From Clostridiales bacterium (GTDB lineage: Bacteria; Bacillota; Clostridia; Oscillospirales; Acutalibacteraceae): a stretch of DNA of 23,937 bases. The notes beneath the pieces were generated by a model. It did not search any database and had not been told where the DNA came from. It was given only the letters and a program-made list of their open reading frames with translations. Within the stretch, counting starts at the first letter, position 1. Every line of letters begins with the position of its first letter. Below, one piece after another: positions 15,605-21,943 of the stretch. The translations under genes and the position numbers were made by a program. The stretch covers positions 1 through 23,937 of the forward strand of contig JAAZFZ010000035.1 of the NCBI GenBank assembly GCA_012511485.1. Reading direction: 5' to 3'.

Positions 15605-17044
15605 TTATCCTTCATAAAAAGTTTTTATCATGCCTGTAAATACTTCGGCAATTTTGTCAGCGGTTTTAGGTCCGAGACCGTTTGTCTCCTCATAATGCCT
15701 CCTGTCATCCTGATCTCTGGCACCGGTTATGAACGGTTCGGTGGGATGAAGATAATAGTCGTTGGGGGTTACAATATAGCCTATTTCATCGTTTGCAAGG
15801 CCGAATACCAGTAGTTCTTTGTCCCCTGCAATTTCTGTCAGTGGCTTGGGGTTAATCTCCGGCCCTTTTCGTGTTGCGGATTCCTCTGCACTGAGATATC
15901 CACCGTAAACCAGCTCCGGAAAAATCTCACCGGGCAGCATAAGCATTTTAAGCCCGTCAATATCAAATAGGGTCATCTCCGACTTCATTGAAAGGCTGAG
16001 AGAGCCTTTGCCCTCTGAGTATCTTTTTGCTTTGATAATTTTTGCTCTTGCCGCAAAGACAAGCAGAATGTTATCTGCAACGGCATAGAATTCCTGCCTT
16101 ATAAAATTAATTTTCGGTGAAAGCTTGCGCTCATTGTCAATTTCAAGGGCTGTCTGTGCTATTGTGTGGCCGCCAATAATCGTTGATTTTATATTGTCCG
16201 GGTCTAACTCCTTGAGCCTGATTAAGCCGCCGATTGCGCCCACTGTGTAGCAGACTCTTGCATCTGCCTCGCTCGATATTTTTTCACGGATGTAATGTGC
16301 AAAATCCGCACTCACCAATGAGTTTTTGCCGAGCATGGACTCAGTATGTGAGGCATAGTTGAGTATCCAGGTTTCTTTTGTTCCGTCATAGGGTACGAAG
16401 CGCAACCGTGCAAGCACCTTTGAAAAAACCTGCGGGTCTCTTGAATCACGCTGAATATCGGGTGTCTCCTTTGTGCCGTAGAAAAGGTCGCCGTCCCTTC
16501 TATCCTCATAAGCCTGCTCGATAACCTTTTTTGCGCCATCATGTACTATTTTCATATATGCCTCATCGCGCCCGGACTTGGGGATTGGCCCCCAAAGACC
16601 CATTGTGTCAATGCCTGAATGGTTGTGAGTGCTCAAAATATTTATAGAGCGGCAGCCTGTTCTGCTGACAAAATCCTTGAGTGAATCCCTGATAACATTA
16701 ACATCATAGCTTGTCATGCCCACAGTGTCAATCGAGCAGAAAACAACGCCTCCCCTGCCTGATTTATCGTCCATCCATACTGCGCTGGCTGTCATTGGGT
16801 TTAGGACACCCGTTGCGGGATTGTTCATCCTGTAGCCGGCTACATAGTATTTCTTCTTATCCATATCATCGGGCATAACATCCGTTATTGAATAACCGAC
16901 ACAAAAGCAATCGCTGACTGCGTTTTCTATTTTGTCCGGCACTGCTGGTGCAATCGGCTCAGCGGGATTCTTATTATACAGCTTTTCGCCGTACCTGAAA
17001 TTCAAATTCTTCAACAGTTTTGCGGCAACACTAATAATGCTCAT
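15605..17044 (-). CDS. Neutral-ceramidase-fold hydrolase-like protein without canonical nucleophile
   Basis: A 479-residue protein resembling the N-terminal domain of neutral/alkaline non-lysosomal ceramidases. YSITDVMP (51-58), the metal-site motif STHNHSG (138-144) and NYASHTESM...NSLVSAD (229-247) align with family segments that carry zinc-binding histidines. The family's nucleophile motif GDVSPN is replaced by GAIGGLIR (269-276), so no serine is at that place. There is no signal peptide, and the C-terminal immunoglobulin-like domain of true ceramidases is absent. It may be an amidase of other specificity or a non-enzymatic homologue. Start: AAGGAGG precedes the ATG at 17044; an upstream start at 17098 would encode that site. 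It has its own promoter, after spmB. Confidence 0.75.
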   Translation of the reverse strand: MSIISVAAKLLKNLNFRYGEKLYNKNPAEPIAPAVPDKIENAVSDCFCVGYSITDVMPDDMDKKKYYVAGYRMNNPATGVLNPMTASAVWMDDKSGRGGVVFCSIDTVGMTSYDVNVIRDSLKDFVSRTGCRSINILSTHNHSGIDTMGLWGPIPKSGRDEAYMKIVHDGAKKVIEQAYEDRRDGDLFYGTKETPDIQRDSRDPQVFSKVLARLRFVPYDGTKETWILNYASHTESMLGKNSLVSADFAHYIREKISSEADARVCYTVGAIGGLIRLKELDPDNIKSTIIGGHTIAQTALEIDNERKLSPKINFIRQEFYAVADNILLVFAARAKIIKAKRYSEGKGSLSLSMKSEMTLFDIDGLKMLMLPGEIFPELVYGGYLSAEESATRKGPEINPKPLTEIAGDKELLVFGLANDEIGYIVTPNDYYLHPTEPFITGARDQDDRRHYEETNGLGPKTADKIAEVFTGMIKTFYEG

Positions 17045-17078
17045 ATTGATACCTCCTTGGAAATTTAAACTACGATTA

Positions 17079-17106
17079 ATTATAGCAGAATTCGACATAA
17101 TTTCAA
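17079..17106 (-). promoter_or_regulatory. Sigma-A-type promoter of the ceramidase-like gene
   Basis: On the minus strand TTGAAA (17106-17101) and TATAAT (17084-17079) are 16 bp apart in the 66-nt gap after spmB. The predicted start lies near 17072, about 28 nt before the ATG. Confidence 0.65.
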
Positions 17107-17110
17107 GGCT

Positions 17111-17641
17111 CTAAATGTTAACATTAAAAAACATTTTGACAGCCCATGCGGAGCAGATATAGCTTGTAAGGTCAGCTGCAAGAGCGCAGGGAACTGTATA
17201 ACGAGTCCTCTTAATTCCTACCGAGCCAAAATAGACTGTTATGGCATAGAATGTTGTTTCGGTCGAGCCCATTATTACCGACGCTACTCTGCCAGCGATT
17301 GAATCTACCCCATATGTTTTCAGAATATTTTCAAAAACCGTCAATGACCCGCTGCCCGATATCGGGCTGATAACCGTCAGAGGCATCACCTCCCTTGGTA
17401 TTCCCAGAGCCTTTGCGACGGGAGAAAGTGCCATTACAAGTGAATTAAGCGCACCTGAATCCCTCATCATGGAAACTGCAAGCACAAGAGCAAGTAATGA
17501 AGGTAGCAGCCCCACAACCGTTTTCATGCCGTCCCTGGCACCTTCAATAAAACAATCAAATACCTTAACTCCCTTAAAGGTACCCCAGAGAACAATGAAT
17601 ACGACAATCGAAGGCAGAATATATACGGTGAATCTATCCAA
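17111..17641 (-). CDS. spmB: Spore maturation protein SpmB
   Basis: A 176-residue multi-pass membrane protein with the nucleoside-recognition (Gate) domain of SpmB. Diagnostic stretches are SPISGSGSLTVFENIL and RVASVIMGSTETTFYAITVYFG, then VGIKRTRYTVPCALAADL near the C-terminus. SpmA and SpmB are needed for spore-core dehydration in Bacillus and Clostridium. The start is TTG at 17641, directly adjoining the spmA stop, with GGAGAG a few bases upstream inside spmA. Length is normal. Confidence 0.93.
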   Translation of the reverse strand: MDRFTVYILPSIVVFIVLWGTFKGVKVFDCFIEGARDGMKTVVGLLPSLLALVLAVSMMRDSGALNSLVMALSPVAKALGIPREVMPLTVISPISGSGSLTVFENILKTYGVDSIAGRVASVIMGSTETTFYAITVYFGSVGIKRTRYTVPCALAADLTSYICSAWAVKMFFNVNI

Positions 17642-18223
17642 TTATCTCTCCACCCTCCGTTTGAATATTTTGGTCAGAGTTATGCCGACTGTCAAAGCGG
17701 CGGCCGAGCTTAGCCATGACGCCGGCATAATATCGAGAGGGTTCTCAGCACCGAACTGCTGGCGCAGCAGGGCAACTGTTGACGGGATGAGATGAAGAGC
17801 GGCGGAATTGAGCACCACAAAGGTTATCATTTCATTTGTGGCAGTCATTGTATCGGGGTTGTGAGCCTGAAGGTGCTTCATTGCCTCCAGCCCCAGCGGT
17901 GTTGCCGCGTTGCCCAGGCCGAGAAGATTTGCCGTTATGTTCATGGAAATTGCACCAGCCTCGTGTGATGATAAGTCCATCCCCGGAAAAGCAATTTTCA
18001 GCAGAGGAGAAAGCAGCCTGCTTATCACCGTTGTCAGCCCCGACTGCTGTGCTATTCTCATGAGACCGCCCCAGAGACAGATGCTTCCCATAAGCGTAAT
18101 GCACAACTGGACTGCATCCACTCCCCCCTGAATAACGGAGTTGGAAAGCTGCTGCATATTTCCCTGAAATGCTGCCGCAATGAAGGCAAAAACCATTAAT
18201 CCCACCCATATATAGTTCATCAT
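17642..18223 (-). CDS. spmA: Spore maturation protein SpmA
   Basis: A 193-residue membrane protein, partner of SpmB. It begins MMNYIWVGLMVFAF and carries the nucleoside-recognition segment SICLWGGLMRIAQQSGL. It also has the family motif NITANLLGLGNAATPLGLEAMKHLQ, cut here to key parts near residues 97-121, and MITFVVLNSAALHLIPSTVALLR further on. The chosen ATG at 18223 matches known SpmA N-termini and has AGGGGATGA upstream; an in-frame start at 18280 would add 19 residues that do not resemble the family. It is expected to be expressed in the mother cell during sporulation, but no clear sigma-E promoter could be confirmed. Confidence 0.93.
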   Translation of the reverse strand: MMNYIWVGLMVFAFIAAAFQGNMQQLSNSVIQGGVDAVQLCITLMGSICLWGGLMRIAQQSGLTTVISRLLSPLLKIAFPGMDLSSHEAGAISMNITANLLGLGNAATPLGLEAMKHLQAHNPDTMTATNEMITFVVLNSAALHLIPSTVALLRQQFGAENPLDIMPASWLSSAAALTVGITLTKIFKRRVER

Positions 18224-18306
18224 CTGTCGCTCATCCCCTATAAATTGACATATATAATTATTTATACTGTTAAAAAGCATAAAAATGACCGATATATTTT
18301 GCCAAT

Positions 18307-18352
18307 TTTTGTCAGTATTTATGTTGACTATTTTGTCAATAAATGGTATATT
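18307..18352 (+). promoter_or_regulatory. AbrB-like gene promoter with Spo0A-box-like sites and dyad
   Basis: TTGACT (18324-18329) and TATATT (18347-18352) are 17 bp apart. TTTTGTCA occurs twice, at 18307-18314 and 18331-18338, 24 bp apart. The second reads TTTGTCAAT, one mismatch from the Spo0A box TTTGTCRAA, and lies in the promoter spacer. TTGAC and GTCAA (18324-18328, 18335-18339) also form an inverted repeat, and a further GTCAAC is at 18362-18367. Repression by Spo0A or autorepression would be natural for an abrB-type gene, but neither is shown. Confidence 0.55.
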
Positions 18353-18395
18353 TACTTAGAAGTCAACTAGCTTTTGGTTATTGGAGATGATATTG

Positions 18396-18662
18396 TTGAA
18401 ATCCTTTGGAATTGTTAAAAGGATTGACGAAGTTGGTAGAATAGTATTGCCAAAAGAGCTTCGGAAAATGTTTGACCTCAAGGAAGATGAGGATTCGGTG
18501 GAAATACTTGTTGAGGGCGACAAAATCGTCCTTAAAAAGCATTTACCTTCATGCGTTTTTTGTAAAAACGCCGAGGATATTGTTGTTTTTAAAGGGCAGA
18601 CAGTATGTGGTAATTGCATAAAAATGCTTGGCGATTTTAACAAATCCGAATTGCATAAGTGA
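18396..18662 (+). CDS. AbrB/SpoVT-family transition-state regulator with zinc ribbon
   Basis: An 88-residue DNA-binding protein. The N-terminal swapped-hairpin AbrB domain (about 1-47) has the typical sequence GIVKRIDEVGRIVLPKELR. The C-terminal part has CVFC and CGNC separated by 14 residues, a small zinc ribbon often seen in clostridial AbrB proteins. GGAG at 18383-18386 is followed by TTG codons at 18393 and 18396; either gives the standard N-terminus and I chose the second. It is transcribed alone, divergent from spmA, with its own promoter and a strong terminator. In B. subtilis AbrB represses post-exponential genes and lies next to rsmI. Confidence 0.88.
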   Translation: MKSFGIVKRIDEVGRIVLPKELRKMFDLKEDEDSVEILVEGDKIVLKKHLPSCVFCKNAEDIVVFKGQTVCGNCIKMLGDFNKSELHK

Positions 18663-18673
18663 GATTAGACATA

Positions 18674-18707
18674 AAAAAGCAGGCATCCTTTGAGATGCCT
18701 GCTTTTT
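18674..18707. terminator. Bidirectional intrinsic terminator
   Basis: AAAAAGCAGGCATC (18674-18687) and GATGCCTGCTTTTT (18694-18707) form a perfect 14-bp stem with a 6-nt loop. A-tract and T-tract on opposite sides give a U-run in both directions, so it ends both the AbrB-like gene (plus) and the ferredoxin gene (minus), whose stop is at 18714. Confidence 0.92.
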
Positions 18708-18713
18708 ATTATT

Positions 18714-18887
18714 TTAATTATTTGCCTGTGGAGCTCCGGTAGGGCAAACATCTGCACAAGTGCCGCACTCGGTGCAAAGTTCAGGATTAATGACATATTT
18801 GCCATCACCCTCTGAGATAGCCTCAACGGGGCACTCAGCCTCACATGCGCCGCAGGAAATGCAGTCGTCATTGATTACATAAGCCAT
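18714..18887 (-). CDS. 2[4Fe-4S] clostridial-type ferredoxin
   Basis: A 57-residue electron carrier with two CxxCxxCxxxCP motifs: Cys9, 12, 15, 19 and Cys38, 41, 44, 48. Each set shares ligands between two cubane clusters in the pseudo-twofold fold of bacterial ferredoxins. It begins MAYVINDDCISCGAC and ends APQANN, and carries no extra domain. GGAGG lies 8 nt before the ATG. It serves low-potential anaerobic metabolism in the cytoplasm; the particular partner is not evident. It has its own promoter downstream of ricT and ends at a shared bidirectional terminator. Confidence 0.95.
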   Translation of the reverse strand: MAYVINDDCISCGACEAECPVEAISEGDGKYVINPELCTECGTCADVCPTGAPQANN

Positions 18888-18917
18888 ATGTATTACCTCC
18901 TATTATAATTAATGATT

Positions 18918-18945
18918 ATTTTATCACAAGTTTGACAAAATGCAA
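18918..18945 (-). promoter_or_regulatory. Ferredoxin promoter with a Spo0A-box-like spacer
   Basis: On the minus strand TTGCAT (18945-18940) and TAAAAT (18923-18918) are 16 bp apart. The spacer begins with TTTGTCAAA (18939-18931), a full match to the Spo0A box pattern TTTGTCRAA. The -35 is weak and a 9-base match in AT-rich DNA can arise by chance. Confidence 0.5.
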
Positions 18946-18957
18946 GTATTTTTATTG

Positions 18958-19824
18958 TTAATTTTCAAGTCCGTCGAGCGCTTCCAGCTCCTCGCGCTCA
19001 ATTTTTATCTGTGCGTCCTTGACAACCTTGACATTACTTTTTAAAAAAGTTGCCGGAATAGCATCCGGATTGCGGTTAAGCTTGACCTTGAGCCTGCCTG
19101 AGAGTACATTGCTTTCAACAACTGTGCCTCTGCCCTCTTCAGTATCAACAATTGCACCGGGTTTTGGTGTAATTCTGAGAAGATGCTCATAGGTTTCCTG
19201 CTCGTGCTTGAGACAGCACATAAGCCTGCCGCAGGTTCCGCTTATTTTGACGGGATTGAGTGAAAGGCTCTGTTCCTTTGCCATTTTTATTGAAACAGGC
19301 TGGAATTCGCCCATATGTGAATTGCAGCAGAAAGGCCTGCCGCATATCCCTAACCCCCCGACCATTTTTGCCTCGTCCCTAACGCCTATCTGGCGCAGCT
19401 CTATTCTTGTACGAAACACACTTGCAAGGTCCTTGACAAGATCCCTGAAATCCACTCGCCCGTCAGCCGTAAAATAGAACAAAATCTTGCTCCCGTCAAA
19501 TGTATATTCTACATTCACGAGCTTCATATCAAGCTTGTGAAAAGCAATTTTTTCAAGGCAGATGTCAAACGCTTCATTTTCCTTTTTTAGGTTGCTTTCC
19601 ACGGTCTGCAAATCCTCTTGGGTTGCCTTTCTTATCATCATTTTCAGCGGTTTTACAATCTGCTCATCATCCACATCGCGGTTATCGAGCATGACCTCCC
19701 CGCACTCCACGCCCCGTGAAGTTTCGACTATAACCCTGTCCCCTTTAACAAGCTTTTCTCCGTTGGGGTCAAAATAATAGATTTTGCCTACCTCTTTGAA
19801 TCTTACTCCGATAATTTCTGCCAT
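18958..19824 (-). CDS. ricT: RicT (YaaT), PSP1-domain protein
   Basis: A 288-residue cytoplasmic protein of the PSP1/YaaT family. The PSP1 C-terminal-type domain spans about 60-150. Two cysteine groups follow, CGRPFCC (161-167) and CGRLMCC (198-204), in segments strongly conserved in YaaT. In B. subtilis RicT joins RicA and RicF in a complex with [4Fe-4S] clusters that stimulates RNase Y-dependent mRNA processing and affects sporulation, competence and biofilm formation. Cluster ligation by these cysteines here is inferred. GGAGG precedes the ATG. It lies 19 nt after holB and belongs to the darA-holB-ricT unit. Confidence 0.94.
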   Translation of the reverse strand: MAEIIGVRFKEVGKIYYFDPNGEKLVKGDRVIVETSRGVECGEVMLDNRDVDDEQIVKPLKMMIRKATQEDLQTVESNLKKENEAFDICLEKIAFHKLDMKLVNVEYTFDGSKILFYFTADGRVDFRDLVKDLASVFRTRIELRQIGVRDEAKMVGGLGICGRPFCCNSHMGEFQPVSIKMAKEQSLSLNPVKISGTCGRLMCCLKHEQETYEHLLRITPKPGAIVDTEEGRGTVVESNVLSGRLKVKLNRNPDAIPATFLKSNVKVVKDAQIKIEREELEALDGLEN

Positions 19825-19843
19825 ATATACCTCCGCCCGCAGC

Positions 19844-20719
19844 CTATACTCTCAGCTTTGAACAAAGCCTCGTAATTAAAAGGTTGTGGTTTGAATTTTT
19901 ATTTATACTATCTTTCAGTATGTTAATATTTTCACACAAAGTCAACAGTTTTTCGCAGGTAAACTGTTTTGAGAGCTTTTCTGCCGCCTGAGGCGAACAT
20001 GAAACGGGCTCCCCGCCATTTCTTATAATCAGAGCATCCCTGAAAATCAGCCTCAATTCCGGAAGACATGCCGAAAGCAGCTCCTTATCCTTTTCAAATG
20101 CCGCTGTTTTTTTTAAAAGCTCGTATTCGTTTGGCTCACACATCGCATAAGCAATGCCGCTTGCCAGTTCCCTTGCCTGCTCAAGCCTTTCCGGCGTAAG
20201 ATTGCCTCCCTGTTCTGCGGCACCCAGGTTAAATACTGCCGAGCGGGAAAGAACCGTCTGCAGCAGCATACTCCTGCTTGTGCAAACAAAAATAAATAAA
20301 ACAAATTTCGGCGGCTCTTCGATTATTTTAAGCAGAGAATTCTGAGCCTCCGCCGTTAAGGACTGGGCATTGACAAGAATATAAGCCTTGCATGTTGCCT
20401 CATTCGGGAGAATAAAAGCATCCCGTCTGATTTCTCTTATCCTGTCAATATGAAAGCTTCTAGCTGCCTCGCCGCCGACTATCTCCATAATATCGGGATG
20501 CGAGCCTGAATCGGATTTGACACAGCTCGGGCATTTGCCGCAAGGGTACTCCCCCTCACCTTTGCATAATGCAGCCTTTGCAATGAGCCTTGCCAGAGAA
20601 AGCCTTTTCTGCGGGCTGCCACCCTCAAGAATTATTGTGTGAGGAAGCCTGCCCGAATCAATCGCATCGCTCAAGGCTTGCTTAACATTTTCATTTATAT
20701 TAATATCCCCGAATTTCAT
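19844..20719 (-). CDS. holB: DNA polymerase III delta' subunit
   Basis: A 291-residue clamp-loader subunit of the AAA+ family. The P-loop region (LEGGSPQKRLSLA, near 31-43) is degenerate and lacks the Walker Lys, as usual for delta'. A zinc module is formed by Cys52, Cys60, Cys63 and Cys66. Further hallmarks are HPDIMEI, NSLLKIIEEPP and the arginine-finger region VLSRSAVF. It loads the beta clamp with tau/gamma and delta. AGGAAG lies 8 nt before the ATG at 20719; the upstream start at 20755 would overlap darA. It follows darA with essentially no gap, as in many Firmicutes. Confidence 0.92.
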   Translation of the reverse strand: MKFGDININENVKQALSDAIDSGRLPHTIILEGGSPQKRLSLARLIAKAALCKGEGEYPCGKCPSCVKSDSGSHPDIMEIVGGEAARSFHIDRIREIRRDAFILPNEATCKAYILVNAQSLTAEAQNSLLKIIEEPPKFVLFIFVCTSRSMLLQTVLSRSAVFNLGAAEQGGNLTPERLEQARELASGIAYAMCEPNEYELLKKTAAFEKDKELLSACLPELRLIFRDALIIRNGGEPVSCSPQAAEKLSKQFTCEKLLTLCENINILKDSINKNSNHNLLITRLCSKLRV

Positions 20720-20720
20720 G

Positions 20721-21044
20721 CTAAAACTTCCTAAACTGCTCGACATCAAGCACAAACACTATTGCTCCGCCGACTGTAACCTTGACAGGCACTGAAATAA
20801 ACATTTCGTCAATATATGATGGGCTTGCCTGAACAAGCTCAGTGCGCTTGCTGCTGAAACGCTCAAGGATATCGAACACCTCATCGAGCTTTTCGTCCTC
20901 AACACCTATGAGCAGGGTAACATTCCCCGCACGCAGAAAGCCGCCTGAGGTCGAAAGCTTTGTGGCACTGTAGCCTTTTCTGGTTATCTCATTGAGAACC
21001 GACGGGCAGTCGTCATTATTGACGATAGCAATTACAAGCTTCAT
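20721..21044 (-). CDS. darA: Cyclic-di-AMP receptor DarA (PstA/YaaQ)
   Basis: A 107-residue PII-like protein that binds c-di-AMP as a trimer. Typical are MKLVIAIVNNDD at the start, the NEITRKGYSATKLSTSGGFLRAGN region (key residues near 21-43) and SVPVKVTVGGAIVFVLDVEQF at the end. GGAGGG lies 6 nt before the ATG at 21044, which settles the start against several in-frame upstream codons. It is first in the darA-holB-ricT operon behind a near-consensus promoter, as in the B. subtilis yaaQ-holB-yaaT region. Its downstream effect is unknown in most species. Confidence 0.93.
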   Translation of the reverse strand: MKLVIAIVNNDDCPSVLNEITRKGYSATKLSTSGGFLRAGNVTLLIGVEDEKLDEVFDILERFSSKRTELVQASPSYIDEMFISVPVKVTVGGAIVFVLDVEQFRKF

Positions 21045-21095
21045 ACTCATCCCTCCGGAAAGCAAAACTATTTTCATCGTTGCCCCATTGATTAT

Positions 21096-21124
21096 ATTAT
21101 AAAACAAATAAATGCTTTTTACAA
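21096..21124 (-). promoter_or_regulatory. Sigma-A-type promoter of the darA-holB-ricT operon
   Basis: On the minus strand TTGTAA (21124-21119) and TATAAT (21101-21096) are 17 bp apart, in the gap after the QueG-like gene. A leader of about 45 nt precedes the darA ATG. A second TATAAT overlaps just downstream (21096-21091). Confidence 0.7.
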
Positions 21125-21137
21125 TGGAAAAACCTAT

Positions 21138-21929
21138 TTACTCATCGAGAAGTTTCAAATTTCGCTCTATAACCTCTCTACCCCTCCATGCATAGGCTCT
21201 GCCTGAAATATCCTCTCCGATTGAGGCTCTGGGCCTTGCACCGTTTCTGAACTCTTCGATTGGCGACACCCGGGCTTTTGAATTGAGAGGGCAGAACTTC
21301 TGGCATATGTCGCAGCCCCAGGCGCAGCCCCCCAGAGCAATCAGCCTTTTTTGCTCCAGCGTCAGTTCGCCTTTCCTTTGAGTTATGTCTGAGAGGCACA
21401 GGCTTTTGTCCACTCCATCTTCGCTTAACGCCCCTGTCGGGCAGTTTTTTATACATATTCTACAATTTATACACTCTTTGCCTGCGGGAGGTGAGGGTTC
21501 AAGCTTCATCGTTGAAACTATTTCACCTATAAACACCCATGAGCCAAACTGCGGGTTAATCAAAAGCCCGTTTCTGCCCTTAACTCCCAGACCTGCCCTG
21601 ACGGCAGTGTTAACCTCCGGCAAGGGCGAATTGTCGGTAAAATACTCAAATAATTCGTCGGGGAACTCCTCACGCAGGAGGGCTACCGCCTTGCCAAGCC
21701 TCTGAGCTATTACACCGTGGTAATCGGGAACTACCGCATATCTTGAAACATTGCTGCCCTCGTATGAACTTTCTCCCAAATAGTAAGGAAAAAGGGCGGC
21801 AATTACACTTTTTGCTCCCTTTGGCAGGCGGGATAATCCCGCACATTTAATAAGCCCCTCGCACTCAAAGGTGCAGACGCCCCATGCGGGAGAAACGCTG
21901 TCCATTATTATCTTTAGCGCTTTGTGCAT
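21138..21929 (-). CDS. QueG-like iron-sulfur protein, short form
   Basis: A 263-residue protein matching the N-terminal and ferredoxin parts of epoxyqueuosine reductase. DNSPLPE (Asp99) followed by RAGLGVKGRNGLLINPQFGSW (positions 111-131, key residues RAGLG and FGSW) resembles the cobalamin/active-site region. Two [4Fe-4S] motifs lie at Cys153/156/159/163 and Cys202/206/209/213. Standard QueG has about 380 residues with C-terminal HEAT repeats, which are missing here. It may still reduce epoxyqueuosine in tRNA or may have another redox job. GGGGGGAG just before the ATG at 21929 supports that start. An ATG at 21947 would overlap the upstream AEC stop as ATGA and is the alternative. Confidence 0.8.
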   Translation of the reverse strand: MHKALKIIMDSVSPAWGVCTFECEGLIKCAGLSRLPKGAKSVIAALFPYYLGESSYEGSNVSRYAVVPDYHGVIAQRLGKAVALLREEFPDELFEYFTDNSPLPEVNTAVRAGLGVKGRNGLLINPQFGSWVFIGEIVSTMKLEPSPPAGKECINCRICIKNCPTGALSEDGVDKSLCLSDITQRKGELTLEQKRLIALGGCAWGCDICQKFCPLNSKARVSPIEEFRNGARPRASIGEDISGRAYAWRGREVIERNLKLLDE

Positions 21930-21943
21930 ATGCTCCCCCCATT

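Noticed and set aside
17836..18131. Plus-strand frames opposite spmA
   Set aside because: They are antisense shadows of a well-conserved sporulation gene and have no start signals.
18250..18290. Possible sigma-E promoter for spmA (GTCATTTT on the minus strand)
   Set aside because: The -35-like element is close to consensus, but no acceptable CATACAAT-type -10 lies at the right distance.
18665..18871. 68-codon minus-strand frame overlapping the ferredoxin gene
   Set aside because: It is a shifted reading of the ferredoxin gene. The true frame (18714-18887) has both CxxCxxCxxxCP motifs and a GGAGG site.
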